Numbered from the stretch's first letter, positions 36,169-45,972 are shown. The stretch is DNA of 64,000 bases from Pedobacter heparinus DSM 2366 (GCF_000023825.1 NC_013061.1:496001-560000); one strand, 5' to 3'. The notes: generated from the letters alone by a model not told the origin. Program-made: numbers and translations.

Positions 36169-37254
36169 ATGAGAAAGTTATATCATACAGGCATATTCAT
36201 GATACTTTGCATAGTTGCAGTGTCGTGTAAAAAAGATGACAAAGTTGAAATTGTAACTTTAAGTAAGGCCGGAGAAGAGTTTTATTTTGGGGAAAAGGTA
36301 AAAGTATGGGCCGGAACACAAGGCAGTGACAATACCAAACTTTCCTATAAATGGGAAGCAACCGGTGGAACATTTGATGGCTGGCGTACCCAGAATTTAT
36401 TTGAAAACCTGTGGATTGCGCCGGCAGCGGTTGGCGACTATACCGTTACAGCTACGGCTGATCTGAATGGTAAAACCACTTCACGTTCTACAAACCTGAA
36501 AGTAACCAGGTATTTCTTTGATGAGTTTCAAAGTAAATTCGCTTTTGACGGAAACGGCTGGTCTATTGCGGATGCTACTGCCAATCAGATTTTGGATAAC
36601 GACCCCTTAAAAAGTATTATGGAACTTACGGCGATAACTGCTAGTAAGACTGCAATTTTAAGAAGGGATCTGAACCTGGCCGACTTGAAAATACCTTTTT
36701 CAATACGTACTAAACTGGGTTGGAAAACATTTTTCAGAGCCGGACAGCCAGTTATCATCTCGCTGTTTTTTAAACAGCCTTCAACACATACCGATTATCC
36801 TTTCCTGAGAGAGATCAGATGGGAATATTATCCAACAGTTGATCCGGCTACGACGGACAGCTATCAGATCAGGTATGAAACATTTGTACCTGCAGCCAAT
36901 AAATCCGTATTTAGCACCAATACAGCTGTATTGCCAAATCCGCTGCCATTGATCAATCCGGTAAAGGGAAAAAGCCCGATATTTAAATCCTTGGCGGGTG
37001 TAGAAAAAAGTATAGCTTTTGCAATTGACGCAAATAATGTATTCACTACCTATGTTGATGGGGTGCAATGGTTCTCGAGCAATGGCATTAAAGATTGGCT
37101 CGCTTACTGTAAAACAACTTATCCTGGTTTCGAAGCTCCATTGGCTAGTCGTTTTCAGATTGCTTACCCTGGTAAGGCTAACGCCAACGAAACCGGTACC
37201 GTTGGGTTTGTAAACAGTGTATTCATTTCTAACGATGGAACGATTCTGAAATAG
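36169..37254 (+). CDS. Lipoprotein with Ig/PKD-like N-terminal domain
   Basis: 361 residues. Lipobox 'IVAVSCKKDD' (Cys near 20). Residues 30-115 look like an Ig/PKD domain ('LSYKWEATGGTF', 'AAVGDYTVTATADLNGKT'). Residues 125-361 are beta-rich ('FSIRTKLGWKTFF', 'SIAFAIDANNVFTTYVDGVQWF', 'GTVGFVNSVFISNDG'), resembling a concanavalin-like lectin fold, although no catalytic residues are recognised. It starts 2 bases after the fasciclin gene and ends the locus at a strong terminator. A glycan-binding surface protein is plausible. Confidence 0.62.
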   Translation: MRKLYHTGIFMILCIVAVSCKKDDKVEIVTLSKAGEEFYFGEKVKVWAGTQGSDNTKLSYKWEATGGTFDGWRTQNLFENLWIAPAAVGDYTVTATADLNGKTTSRSTNLKVTRYFFDEFQSKFAFDGNGWSIADATANQILDNDPLKSIMELTAITASKTAILRRDLNLADLKIPFSIRTKLGWKTFFRAGQPVIISLFFKQPSTHTDYPFLREIRWEYYPTVDPATTDSYQIRYETFVPAANKSVFSTNTAVLPNPLPLINPVKGKSPIFKSLAGVEKSIAFAIDANNVFTTYVDGVQWFSSNGIKDWLAYCKTTYPGFEAPLASRFQIAYPGKANANETGTVGFVNSVFISNDGTILK

Positions 37255-37283
37255 AACAGGAGATTCGTTAAAATTTTCAAATG

Positions 37284-37319
37284 AAAAGCGGCCTGGATCC
37301 ATAGATCCAGGCCGCTTTT
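37284..37319. terminator. Bidirectional terminator between convergent operons
   Basis: A perfect 16-bp stem (37284-37299 with 37304-37319) with a 4-base loop; the outer four pairs are A/T, giving a U run in either direction. It serves the SusCD locus on the plus strand and the GH105 operon on the minus strand. Confidence 0.95.
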
Positions 37320-37338
37320 GCTTTAAACAGCTTGCTGT

Positions 37339-38571
37339 TTACTTTTTATCTTTTGCAGCATTTCGCTCTGCAATAACCATTTCTGTTCCGGCCAGTAAAA
37401 ATGCCCCTAAACCGTGTGTATCATTCAATTCTGTGGGGCGCGTATAGTAAAACTTAAGGGCTTCGTCCATATTGGTGCCGATGCAAACATCCTGCATCTG
37501 ACCATCGGGAGTAATTTTGGTAACCAGCCCTTTCCAGCCTTCATTGGCTATGGAAATATATTTCGGATGGATCCATCCCTGGTTTACCGCATGGGCCACT
37601 GTATAAATGTACATGGCCGTTACAGAGGTTTCCAGGTAAGAGTCGGGCTTGTCAAGCAGCTGATGCCATAAGCCAGTCTGGTCCTGGTAACGTGCAAATC
37701 CAGAGATCTGGCGCAACAGGAGTTTGATCAATTCCGGTCTTTTAGGATGGTTGGCCGGCAGCTGATCTAGCAGCTGCGCCTGTGCCACTGCAAGCCAGCC
37801 GTTGGCACGGCCCCAGTGGCCTACGCCCTGCAGGTTTACATCTTCATAATAGTTGTGAAAAAACAAACCTGTATTGGTATCGTACAGGTATTTATTAAAG
37901 CTTTCAACCTGCTTGATGGCATCATCAAAATACTTGCTGTCGCCTGTAACTTTCCCCATTCTTGCCAGCAGGGGTACACTCATGAACAAGTCGTCGGCCC
38001 ACATGGTCCTGTAACGTGGGTTGGGCCGTGCCAGCGTTCCGTCGGTCAGGCGCAGCTGTTTGTTGGAAATATAATCGGCAGCCCTTTGCAGGTAAGCTTT
38101 ATATTCCGGTTTATTGGCCAGGCCATTTACATCAGAAAGACCGGCCCCCATAGCACCGCAGGCATCTAAATTGGTGATGTTAAAGACAGCGCCAAATTCA
38201 GTCCTGGGGTTTTTTGCCTTGTACAGGGTCTCAAAATAACTTAGATTGTTAAAAATGAATTCAAAGTTATGTAAGGAGTAATCGGCATACTTTTTATCTT
38301 TCAGCACATCGGCCATTTGGATCATGCCGATAGTGAGCACCCCGTTCACATACATCCATTTGTTAAACTTGCTGGCTACTTTAATGTCGGGCGAAGATGC
38401 AAGTCCCTTTGTAGATTCGTAAGTTTCATTGGTTTTTGTATTTACAAATTTAAATGAAGTGTTTGCGATGATGTTATCGGCCACCTTACGGACAACCGCT
38501 TCTGTGTTGCTTTGTGCAAAAATGCTGCCTGAGCTTAAAGATGCAAGCAGGAATAGACAGGTTTTTTTCAT
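37339..38571 (-). CDS. GH105-type unsaturated uronyl hydrolase (second copy in operon)
   Basis: 410 residues with a signal peptide (about 1-19, 'GSIFAQ'). The (alpha/alpha)6-barrel features of GH88/GH105 are present: 'MWADDLFMSVPLLARMG' with candidate catalytic Asp193, and 'GHWGRANGWLAVAQAQLL'. Such enzymes remove delta-4,5-unsaturated galacturonic or glucuronic acid from oligosaccharides released by polysaccharide lyases. The ATG overlaps the stop of the cytochrome c gene (TAATG, 1 base shared), so translation is coupled. Substrate cannot be separated between rhamnogalacturonan-type and glycosaminoglycan-type from sequence alone. Confidence 0.85.
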   Translation of the reverse strand: MKKTCLFLLASLSSGSIFAQSNTEAVVRKVADNIIANTSFKFVNTKTNETYESTKGLASSPDIKVASKFNKWMYVNGVLTIGMIQMADVLKDKKYADYSLHNFEFIFNNLSYFETLYKAKNPRTEFGAVFNITNLDACGAMGAGLSDVNGLANKPEYKAYLQRAADYISNKQLRLTDGTLARPNPRYRTMWADDLFMSVPLLARMGKVTGDSKYFDDAIKQVESFNKYLYDTNTGLFFHNYYEDVNLQGVGHWGRANGWLAVAQAQLLDQLPANHPKRPELIKLLLRQISGFARYQDQTGLWHQLLDKPDSYLETSVTAMYIYTVAHAVNQGWIHPKYISIANEGWKGLVTKITPDGQMQDVCIGTNMDEALKFYYTRPTELNDTHGLGAFLLAGTEMVIAERNAAKDKK

Positions 38572-39020
38572 TATTTTTTTGTGTTTTTTGCCCTTATGGC
38601 TTTTACTTCCTGCATAGAGATGGCTGCTGCCTTATTCTCAAAACTATTTCTCACAAAACTCAATACATCGGCAATTTCCTGGTCTGTTAAAAAGTTATGC
38701 GCAGGCATCACATTGGTATAGGTCTCTCCATCTATTTCTTCACCTGTAGCCAATCCGTTCAAAATTACTTTGATGAGCCTGGTTTTGTCGCCCAGCACAT
38801 AAGACGTTTTGCTCAATGGCGGGTTCATGTTGGGTACACCTGCACCATCTGCCATATGGCAGGCCAGGCAGTATTTATTGTAAATCTTTTTTCCGTTGGC
38901 CATAACTGCCGCTGTAGCCATTTGTGGTTTAGCGGCAGTTGTTTTCTTCCCTTTTGTCTGCGCAGATAACTGTAAGCCGGCTGCGCTTAAGATCAATAAG
39001 GTCAATAAAATTTTTTTCAT
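38571..39020 (-). CDS. Periplasmic c-type cytochrome
   Basis: 149 residues with a signal peptide (about 1-20). One haem site, Cys51-Leu-Ala-Cys54-His55, with a likely axial Met105 in 'NVMPAH'. 'GAGVPNMNPPLSKTSYV' and 'LTDQEIADVLSFVRNSF' are class I cytochrome c features. It is an electron carrier, presumably for the PQQ-dehydrogenase-like protein encoded 7 bases upstream. Its stop overlaps the GH105 start. Confidence 0.92.
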   Translation of the reverse strand: MKKILLTLLILSAAGLQLSAQTKGKKTTAAKPQMATAAVMANGKKIYNKYCLACHMADGAGVPNMNPPLSKTSYVLGDKTRLIKVILNGLATGEEIDGETYTNVMPAHNFLTDQEIADVLSFVRNSFENKAAAISMQEVKAIRAKNTKK

Positions 39021-39026
39021 TGCTGT

Positions 39027-40310
39027 TTATTTCTTGTTGTATAGGATGCGATAGATCACTCCTTTGGAATCATCTGTTACATAAAGTGAGCCGTCGGCAC
39101 CCTGAGCCAGTCCGCATGGGCGATGGTCGGCTTTATTCATTGCCGCTTTCTCCGGCGTACCCGCAAAATTGTCTGCAAATATTTCCCAGTCGCCCGACGG
39201 TTTACCATCTTTAAATGGTTGGAAAACCACAAAGAAACCTTTTTGAGGTTCTGGTGCACGGTTCCATGAACCATGGAAAGCAATAAAGGCCCCGTTTTTA
39301 TATTTTGCCGGGAACATGTTGCCGGTATAAAACAATAAACCATTAGGTGCCATGTGCGCCGGGTAGGCCCTGGCAGGTTCTAAATATTTTGGATCTGCTT
39401 CTTTTTTCTTGTCACCCCCGTATTCAGGCGCAACAATTTTTTTATGTTGTATGCCATCGTAATACATAAAGGGCCAGCCGGCATTGTCGCCTTTTTTTAG
39501 GGCATACAGGCATTCTGCAGGCAGTTCTGCCGATTCTTTGGTATCATAAAGTTCCGGCCATGAGCTGTTCAGGTTATCGCGGCCATGCTGCATTACAAAA
39601 AGCTGGTTGTTTTGCTGGTTCCAGTCCAGGCCTACTACATTTCTGAGGCCTGTGGCATAACGTACACCTTCGGCATAGCTCTGGTTCAGTTTACTGGCTT
39701 TAAACTGCCAGATGCCTGCTGCAGAGTCTAACAGCGGGCAGCCTGGAATGCCTTTAGATCTGAGGCCCCGGTCTTGTTCCTGACATGAGTTTGAAGGCAC
39801 ACCGATGTTCACATAGATGTTCCCGTCATTGTCCAGTACCAGTGATTTGGTTTCGTGCTGGCGGCCCATTTTTAAGCCCTTAACAATCATTTCAGGTTTG
39901 TTTGGATCGATGACTTCATTTTTGTCGTTCAGCTTGTACCTGAATACTTCTTTGTTTGAAGAGGCGTAAAGGTAGCCATCTTTCATGTAAATGCCGGTGC
40001 CGCCATAATTGCCAAATCCACCGGTAATTTCGGCCCTGCCTTCACTGTTTTCTTTAAGTACGATGATCCCTTTTTCATCTTTTACCCTGGCAAGTTTCAC
40101 ATAAATAGTGCCTTGCGGGGTAACCACCAGGTGCCTTGCTTTGGCGCCTATATCGGCAACTTTTAAAGCGCCGAACCCTTCCGGTAGTTTTAAGCCTACA
40201 TTGTCGGCGTCAGGTTTAGGCCCCCTCAGTGCAGAAATGTCTTTAAAGGCATAAAGGGTAAAAAAAATGAGGGCACTAAGTAAAACGGGTATAATGAGTA
40301 TTTTTTTCAT
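39027..40310 (-). CDS. Sorbosone/glucose dehydrogenase-like (PQQ-type) propeller protein
   Basis: 427 residues, N-terminal hydrophobic anchor or signal (about 1-22). A six-bladed propeller of the soluble aldose/sorbosone dehydrogenase family: 'ARHLVVTPQGTIYVKLA', 'YATGLRNVVGLDWN', 'GRDNLNSSWPELY', 'NAGWPFMYYDG', 'FIAFHGSWNRAPEP', 'HRPCGLAQGADGSLYVTDD'. Family members oxidise sugars with PQQ and pass electrons to a cytochrome c, which is the next gene. PQQ must come from the medium, as no pqq genes are in view. The sugar is unknown; a carbohydrate released by the GH105 enzymes is a reasonable guess. Confidence 0.84.
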   Translation of the reverse strand: MKKILIIPVLLSALIFFTLYAFKDISALRGPKPDADNVGLKLPEGFGALKVADIGAKARHLVVTPQGTIYVKLARVKDEKGIIVLKENSEGRAEITGGFGNYGGTGIYMKDGYLYASSNKEVFRYKLNDKNEVIDPNKPEMIVKGLKMGRQHETKSLVLDNDGNIYVNIGVPSNSCQEQDRGLRSKGIPGCPLLDSAAGIWQFKASKLNQSYAEGVRYATGLRNVVGLDWNQQNNQLFVMQHGRDNLNSSWPELYDTKESAELPAECLYALKKGDNAGWPFMYYDGIQHKKIVAPEYGGDKKKEADPKYLEPARAYPAHMAPNGLLFYTGNMFPAKYKNGAFIAFHGSWNRAPEPQKGFFVVFQPFKDGKPSGDWEIFADNFAGTPEKAAMNKADHRPCGLAQGADGSLYVTDDSKGVIYRILYNKK

Positions 40311-40360
40311 TTGATTTTTTTAATTAAAACTATTCATTTTGCTCCGGTTTTTATAGTTAT

Positions 40361-41506
40361 TTAACGTAATAAAGCAGTTGCACACCATAAAAGAGGTGCC
40401 TGTCCGTGTAAATCCCCGATATTCCTTTTACGGTCCAGGTAATACTGCAGGTCGTCTTTTTTATTTGTGCCTTCGCAAACCTCTGTAATGTCGTTGTTTT
40501 CATTGATATAGGTGATCAGTTTAAGCCATGCTTTACGGGCAGCTTTTCCATAAACTTCTTTATCCAGCCATCCGTTTTTTACACCGGTGATAAATGCGAA
40601 GGTGAACATGCCGGTAGCCGAAGTTTCAGGCCATGATTCGGGCTTATCAATAAGCTGGCGCCACATCCCTTCTTCGGTCTGGTATTTGAGCAGGGAGGCC
40701 ATCATGTCTTTATAGCCCTTCATGATCCTTTGATAATTGGGATTATTTTTTGGTACAGACCTTAGCAATTCGGCCATGCCTACTGCCATCCAGCCATCGC
40801 CACGTGCCCAGTAGTAAGGCACATCGGGAGCGTGGTAGAACAAGCCATTCGGTTTTTGGAGCTCATCCAGGTAAAATACCATTTCTTTGGCTGCACGGTC
40901 TATGTACTTCTGGTCGCCCGTAGCACGGTAAGCCTGGGCCTGTAAGGCGGTGATCATGAACATGTCGTCTATCCAGAGCCGTGTTTGCCAGGTATAGCCT
41001 TTGTTATAAAATTCGTGTGATTCAGGTTTAACCCTGGGGCCTTCCGGTGGTCCCCATTGTTTATCCGCAATTGAAATGCCCAGGTCAAGGTATTTTTTGT
41101 CCTTGGTCTGCATGTACAGTTCCAGCGGAACAGCGCCGAACACACTATAATCCACATGGTCCGGAACCGGGATCATTTTAGCTTCTACACCAAAAAGCGG
41201 CTCAAACCTGTCTTTCAGCTGTCCAAGTAGTTTAGCGTCCCTGGTTTCTTTGGCAAAGGTAAGGGCACCATACCAGGTACAGCTTTCCGGATAGGTAATT
41301 ACTTTAGGAGGCCCCGGGCGGTTAAAGTTAGAATGGGGGGTGGTTACAAAACGTCCGGCTATTCTTGCTCCTATTTCTTTCGGGGAGCTGCCTTTAGGCC
41401 AGCTTTTTAAGTCGGCCGCTTTTGATTGTGCATGCGTACTTGCTATCCCCGTCAGGATCAATGAGGAAGCAAGACAGGCCATGCCTAAAATAGAATTTTT
41501 GTTCAT
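40361..41506 (-). CDS. GH105-type unsaturated uronyl hydrolase (first copy in operon)
   Basis: 381 residues with a signal peptide (about 1-27, 'STHAQS'). GH105/GH88 motifs: 'LWIDDMFMITALQAQAY' with candidate catalytic Asp180 and 'YYWARGDGWMAVGMAELL'; 'GMWRQLIDKPESWPETSATGMF' is a further family block. It differs enough from the hydrolase at 37339 that the two probably have different linkage or uronate preference. It is the first gene of the minus-strand operon and is followed after 50 bases by the PQQ-dehydrogenase-like gene. Confidence 0.86.
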   Translation of the reverse strand: MNKNSILGMACLASSLILTGIASTHAQSKAADLKSWPKGSSPKEIGARIAGRFVTTPHSNFNRPGPPKVITYPESCTWYGALTFAKETRDAKLLGQLKDRFEPLFGVEAKMIPVPDHVDYSVFGAVPLELYMQTKDKKYLDLGISIADKQWGPPEGPRVKPESHEFYNKGYTWQTRLWIDDMFMITALQAQAYRATGDQKYIDRAAKEMVFYLDELQKPNGLFYHAPDVPYYWARGDGWMAVGMAELLRSVPKNNPNYQRIMKGYKDMMASLLKYQTEEGMWRQLIDKPESWPETSATGMFTFAFITGVKNGWLDKEVYGKAARKAWLKLITYINENNDITEVCEGTNKKDDLQYYLDRKRNIGDLHGQAPLLWCATALLR

Positions 41507-41787
41507 AATTACTGCTCGGTTTAAGCTTCTTTGCTTATTGTGTTGTTTATTTATGTAATTAAAGTTAGCCGTTTATTTGAGGGTTTAAAAACGGCCCGGG
41601 GCATGTTTAGGCCGGATAGCGGCATTAGGGGCTATAATTTACCATTAATGGTAAGATTGCATATAACCTGGCTAAATTCGGACAATATTTTTTAGGTGAT
41701 GATCAGGCAATTGTAACAACAAATCACGAATTTTAAGAAATTATGTACTTTAACACAATAATTACCTAATCTCTAATTTCAGCCAAT

Positions 41788-42609
41788 ATGAAACAATACC
41801 TTGTCGTTATTTTTATGGTTACTGCGTCACTGAGTTTGAAGGCCCAGCACAGCCTCGAAAAACTTTGGGAAACAGACAGTGTGATCAATTTACCAGAATC
41901 TGTTTTGCCCGATATAAAAGCGGGTATCCTGTATGCTTCTGTAATGGGCAATAATCCGAACGATAAGGACGGCATTGGTGGCGTTGCCAAGCTGAGTACT
42001 ACTGGTAAAATGATTGATCATGACTGGATCACCGGTTTAAATTCGCCAAAAGGACTGGGCAGGTTTGGGAATACCCTATATGCTGCAGACCTGAGTGATG
42101 TAGTGGTGATTGATATGGCGAAAGGAAAGGTAAAACTCAAAATACCGGTAGACAGTGCAAAATTTTTGAATGACATTACAGTAAGTGATAAGGGCATTGT
42201 ATATGTTTCTGATTCGAGGACCAAGCGTATTCATCGGATTGAAGGCAATAAGGTATCCTTATATATGGAAAATGTGAACGGCGTGAATGGACTAAAGGCA
42301 GTGGGTGATGAACTGTATATTGCCGGAGGTAAAACGCTTTGGAAGGCTGATGCAAATAAAAAACTGACCAGGATAGCTGAACTGCCCAATGGTGGCGATG
42401 GTATAGAGCCGGTTGGGAATGGCGACTGGCTGTTTTCCTGCTGGGGTGGTTATGTTTATTATGTGCATGCCGACGGCAAATACGAGCTGCTGCTGGATCT
42501 TCACCTGGAAAAAAAGAATACGGCTGATATCGGTTATGATCCGGTTAATCGTATCGTTTATATTCCTACGTTTTGGAAAAAGAGTGTAATGGCTTATCAG
42601 TTAAAATAA
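41788..42609 (+). CDS. Secreted SMP-30/NHL-like beta-propeller protein
   Basis: 273 residues with a signal peptide (about 1-19, 'LSLKAQ'). Repeated propeller blades are visible ('GLNSPKGLGRFGNTLYAADLSD', 'FLNDITVSDKGIVYVSDSRTKRIHRI', 'NGLKAVGDELYIAGG', 'DIGYDPVNRIVYIPTF'), as in the SMP-30/gluconolactonase superfamily. Metal-ligand positions cannot be confirmed, so lactonase activity is uncertain. It is a single gene between the divergent GH105 operon and the phospholipase gene. The 281-base gap upstream shows no convincing promoter. Confidence 0.7.
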   Translation: MKQYLVVIFMVTASLSLKAQHSLEKLWETDSVINLPESVLPDIKAGILYASVMGNNPNDKDGIGGVAKLSTTGKMIDHDWITGLNSPKGLGRFGNTLYAADLSDVVVIDMAKGKVKLKIPVDSAKFLNDITVSDKGIVYVSDSRTKRIHRIEGNKVSLYMENVNGVNGLKAVGDELYIAGGKTLWKADANKKLTRIAELPNGGDGIEPVGNGDWLFSCWGGYVYYVHADGKYELLLDLHLEKKNTADIGYDPVNRIVYIPTFWKKSVMAYQLK

Positions 42610-42757
42610 CAGGTATTTTAATTTTGGTAAAGTATATTTAATATTTTTTAATAAAATATAACAAGAATTTTATACTAAATAAATGGTTTCGTAATTTAAA
42701 AGTGTGAAATTAGAATTCTTATTTAAGAATAAGTTTTCAAAACACACAACACAAATT

Positions 42758-45292
42758 ATGGAATCAAGAAGAGAATTTATCAGGAAATCCCTGTTGCTAT
42801 CCGGTGCTGCCGGGCTTTCAACTATGCTGCCCGCATCTATACAAAGGGCACTTGCCATTAACCCCAGGTTGGGCAGCAGCTTTCTTGATGCAGAACATAT
42901 TGTGATACTCATGCAGGAAAACAGGTCGTTCGACCATTGTTTTGGTACCTTGCAGGGCGTAAGGGGTTTTAACGATCCGCGTGCAGTTACCTTACCTAAT
43001 AAAAAACCTGTATGGATGCAAACCGATGCTGCAGGAAATACTTATGCCCCTTTTCGCTTAAACATTAAAGATTCTAAGGTTACCTGGATCGGTTCCCTGC
43101 CGCATTCGCGGGCAAGCCAGGTAGATGCTTATAACAAAGGCAAGTACGATGGCTGGCTGACCGCGAAAAAATCCGGCAACAAAAAATATTCGGGCATGCC
43201 TTTAACTTTAGGGCACTACAACCGGGAGGATTTGCCTTTTAACTATGCTATGGCAGATGCTTTTACGGTTTGTGACCAGAATTTTTGTTCGGGAATGACC
43301 AGCACTACACCCAACAGGTCTTTTTTCTGGACAGGTAAAATCAGTTATGACCTGGATGGATTGCAAAAGGTGAACATCAGGAATGATGATTTTAGCTATG
43401 GTAAATTGCCATGGCGCGCTTTCCCGGAGCTGCTGGAAGAAAACAATATTCCATGGAGCTTTTACCAGAACGACTTAAGCTGCGGTGGCGGTTATAAAGG
43501 CGAAGAGCGTGCCTGGCTGGCCAATTTTGGCTGTAACCTGCTGGAGTTTTTTGCTGCTTACCATGTTAAGTTCTCATCACGCTATGTAAAAAACCTGCAG
43601 AATCTGGTAGAGACCCTGCCTGAAGAGATCAATAAACTGCAGGAAGCAAGCCCTTCAAGTGAAGCCGCTGCAAAGAAGATAAAAGCCGATCTTAAAAATA
43701 AACTGGAGGCGCTGGACAATGCCGCTGCAGAACTGAAAAAATGGAGTACGGAGGAGTACAATAAGTTGTCTGATAAGCAAAAGCGCCTGTTTAAAAATGC
43801 TTTTGTGATCAATTCAGGAGATCCGGATTACCGCAGCATCACCACTTTAAGCTATAATGACGGCGACACCAAACGTGAAGTGACCGTGCCTAAGGGGGAT
43901 GTGCTTTACCAGTTCAGAAAAGATGTGAATACGGGTAAATTGCCTGCCGTATCCTGGCTGGCCGGACCACAGAATTTTTCGGATCATCCCAGTGCGCCCT
44001 GGTATGGCGCATGGTATGTTTCGGAAATACTGGACATCCTGACCAAGAATCCGGAAGTCTGGAAGAAAACAATCTTTATCACTACTTACGATGAAAATGA
44101 TGGTTATTTTGATCATGTAAAACCATTTTCTATCCCTGACAATAAGGTTGCTGGAACCGGCAAGGTATCTGCAGGGATTGATACAGAGGTAGAACATGTA
44201 AGGCTGGCCAATGAACTTAAACAGGGCATACCGGAAAAGGCCGCAAGAGAAGCACCTATTGGTCTCGGTTTTCGCGTGCCTATGCTGATTGCTTCGCCAT
44301 GGAGCAGGGGGGGCAGGGTATGTTCAGAAGTATTTGACCATACATCTACCCTGCAATTTCTGGAAGTTTTTTTCAGTAAGAAGTTAAATAAAGAAATAAG
44401 AATTGAGAACATCAGTAAATGGCGCAGGGCGATATGCGGCGACCTGACTTCGGTGTTTACGCCTTTTAACGGGGAGAAAGCGGATCAGATAGCTTTTCTT
44501 AAAAGGGATGCTATGGTGGAAAGCATTTATAATGCTAAATTTAAAGACGACCCTTCAGGCTTTAAAAAGCTAAGCAATGGAGATGTTGCTGCTTATGTGG
44601 CCAATCCGCTTTCCGGAAAGGTTATGTCGGTACAGGAAAAGGGGATACGACCTTCCTGCGCATTGCCTTATGAGCTTTATGCCGATGGACAATTGCAGGC
44701 CGATAAGCAGAATTTTGAAATAAAGTTTAAGGCTGGTAATGCGGTTTTTGGCAAAAAAGCTGCAGGTTCTCCTTTTACCGTATATGCACCTGTTGCGTTT
44801 AGTGATGCCGAAACGGGTACGCAGGTGTGCCGGAACTGGGCTTTTGCCGCTGTAGCTGGCGATACAGTAACCTACAGCTGGCCGCTGGCAAACTTTGAAA
44901 ATGGCAAATATCACCTTAAAGTCGATGGGCCAAATGGTTATCACCGGGAATATATAGGCTCGGGTAACAATCCGGATTTAACAGTGCATTGCGAATATGA
45001 GGCTGCAAATGGCAAGCTGACCGGTAACGTACTGTTAAAAGTAATCAATGCAAACCGATCAAAAAGTTATGCCATAGTGATTAAAGATCTGGGTTACCGT
45101 AAAAATGACCTTAAAAAGAACATTGCTGCGGGCAGCAATCAGGAGATTGTACTGGACCTGAAGCAGATGCATGGCTGGTACGACTTTAGTTTAAGCGTAG
45201 AGGGCGCCGAAAATTTTGTACAAAGGTATGCAGGAAGGGTAGAAACCGGTGTGGCCAGTTTCAGTGATCCGGTTATGGGAGGAATTGTTTAG
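42758..45292 (+). CDS. Phosphocholine-specific phospholipase C, Tat-exported
   Basis: 844 residues from the ATG at 42758 (MESRREFIRKS); a GTG at 42704 gives an N-terminus that would bury the signal. The twin-arginine motif 'SRREFIRKS' is followed by a hydrophobic stretch to 'QRALA'. The phosphoesterase domain starts 'HIVILMQENRSFDHCFGTL' and includes 'TTPNRSFFW', 'TTYDENDGYFDHV' and 'HTSTLQFLEVFF'. The last 220 residues hold two copies of the bacterial PLC C-terminal domain. A charged helical insertion (about 285-350) is notable. It would release phosphocholine from phospholipids outside the cytoplasm after folding with metal inside. Confidence 0.93.
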   Translation: MESRREFIRKSLLLSGAAGLSTMLPASIQRALAINPRLGSSFLDAEHIVILMQENRSFDHCFGTLQGVRGFNDPRAVTLPNKKPVWMQTDAAGNTYAPFRLNIKDSKVTWIGSLPHSRASQVDAYNKGKYDGWLTAKKSGNKKYSGMPLTLGHYNREDLPFNYAMADAFTVCDQNFCSGMTSTTPNRSFFWTGKISYDLDGLQKVNIRNDDFSYGKLPWRAFPELLEENNIPWSFYQNDLSCGGGYKGEERAWLANFGCNLLEFFAAYHVKFSSRYVKNLQNLVETLPEEINKLQEASPSSEAAAKKIKADLKNKLEALDNAAAELKKWSTEEYNKLSDKQKRLFKNAFVINSGDPDYRSITTLSYNDGDTKREVTVPKGDVLYQFRKDVNTGKLPAVSWLAGPQNFSDHPSAPWYGAWYVSEILDILTKNPEVWKKTIFITTYDENDGYFDHVKPFSIPDNKVAGTGKVSAGIDTEVEHVRLANELKQGIPEKAAREAPIGLGFRVPMLIASPWSRGGRVCSEVFDHTSTLQFLEVFFSKKLNKEIRIENISKWRRAICGDLTSVFTPFNGEKADQIAFLKRDAMVESIYNAKFKDDPSGFKKLSNGDVAAYVANPLSGKVMSVQEKGIRPSCALPYELYADGQLQADKQNFEIKFKAGNAVFGKKAAGSPFTVYAPVAFSDAETGTQVCRNWAFAAVAGDTVTYSWPLANFENGKYHLKVDGPNGYHREYIGSGNNPDLTVHCEYEAANGKLTGNVLLKVINANRSKSYAIVIKDLGYRKNDLKKNIAAGSNQEIVLDLKQMHGWYDFSLSVEGAENFVQRYAGRVETGVASFSDPVMGGIV

Positions 45293-45352
45293 TTTACTAT
45301 AGCATTGATAAAGAAGAATGTTTAAATTGGTGGAAACAATAAAAACATCTTT

Positions 45353-45829
45353 ATGGCTAAAGTACATCAATATCAGGCGACACTTACATGGGCGGGGAAT
45401 AAAGGTTCGGGAACAATGGACTACCGGTCGTACGACAGAAGTTACATTATTTCTATTGCCAACAAGCCGGATATCCTGGGCTCTTCAGATTCTGCATTTC
45501 TGGGTGATAAAACGAAACATAATCCGGAAGACCTTTTGCTTGCCTCACTGTCTTCCTGCCATATGCTATGGTACCTGCACCTGTGTTCACAGCAGGAGAT
45601 CATTGTAATGGAATACAAGGATACACCCATTGGGAGTATGCTGGAAAAACCTGATGGGAGCGGCCATTTTACAGAAGTTACTTTAAATCCTGTTGTGGTC
45701 ATAACCGATGCATCGCAAATTGAAAAGGCAAATGCCCTGCACGAACAGGCCAATAAAATGTGCTTTATTGCCAATTCATGCAACTTTCCCATCAAACACC
45801 AGCCTAAGTGTATTGTAGAACGCGGTTAG
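45353..45829 (+). CDS. OsmC family peroxiredoxin
   Basis: 158 residues of the OsmC/Ohr fold. The peroxidatic Cys69 is in 'LLLASLSSCHMLWYL' and the resolving Cys is in 'MCFIANSCNFPI' (Cys137 or Cys143; two are present). The family detoxifies organic hydroperoxides with a redox cysteine pair. No signal peptide, so cytoplasmic. The gene lies alone 60 bases after the phospholipase gene, which may be relevant because phospholipase activity and lipid peroxides are linked; that is only a suggestion. Confidence 0.92.
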   Translation: MAKVHQYQATLTWAGNKGSGTMDYRSYDRSYIISIANKPDILGSSDSAFLGDKTKHNPEDLLLASLSSCHMLWYLHLCSQQEIIVMEYKDTPIGSMLEKPDGSGHFTEVTLNPVVVITDASQIEKANALHEQANKMCFIANSCNFPIKHQPKCIVERG

Positions 45830-45972
45830 CCTCGTTCTACATATGCTTTCAATTTGTTTAGTTTAATTTTATTTTGTTTTAAAAGTTTTAATTTAGTTAT
45901 TTTAGGTATTCTTTCTTTAAAGTTTTAAACAGGAATTTTAAAGCGGACCAGATATATTAACCGGATTAGAAC

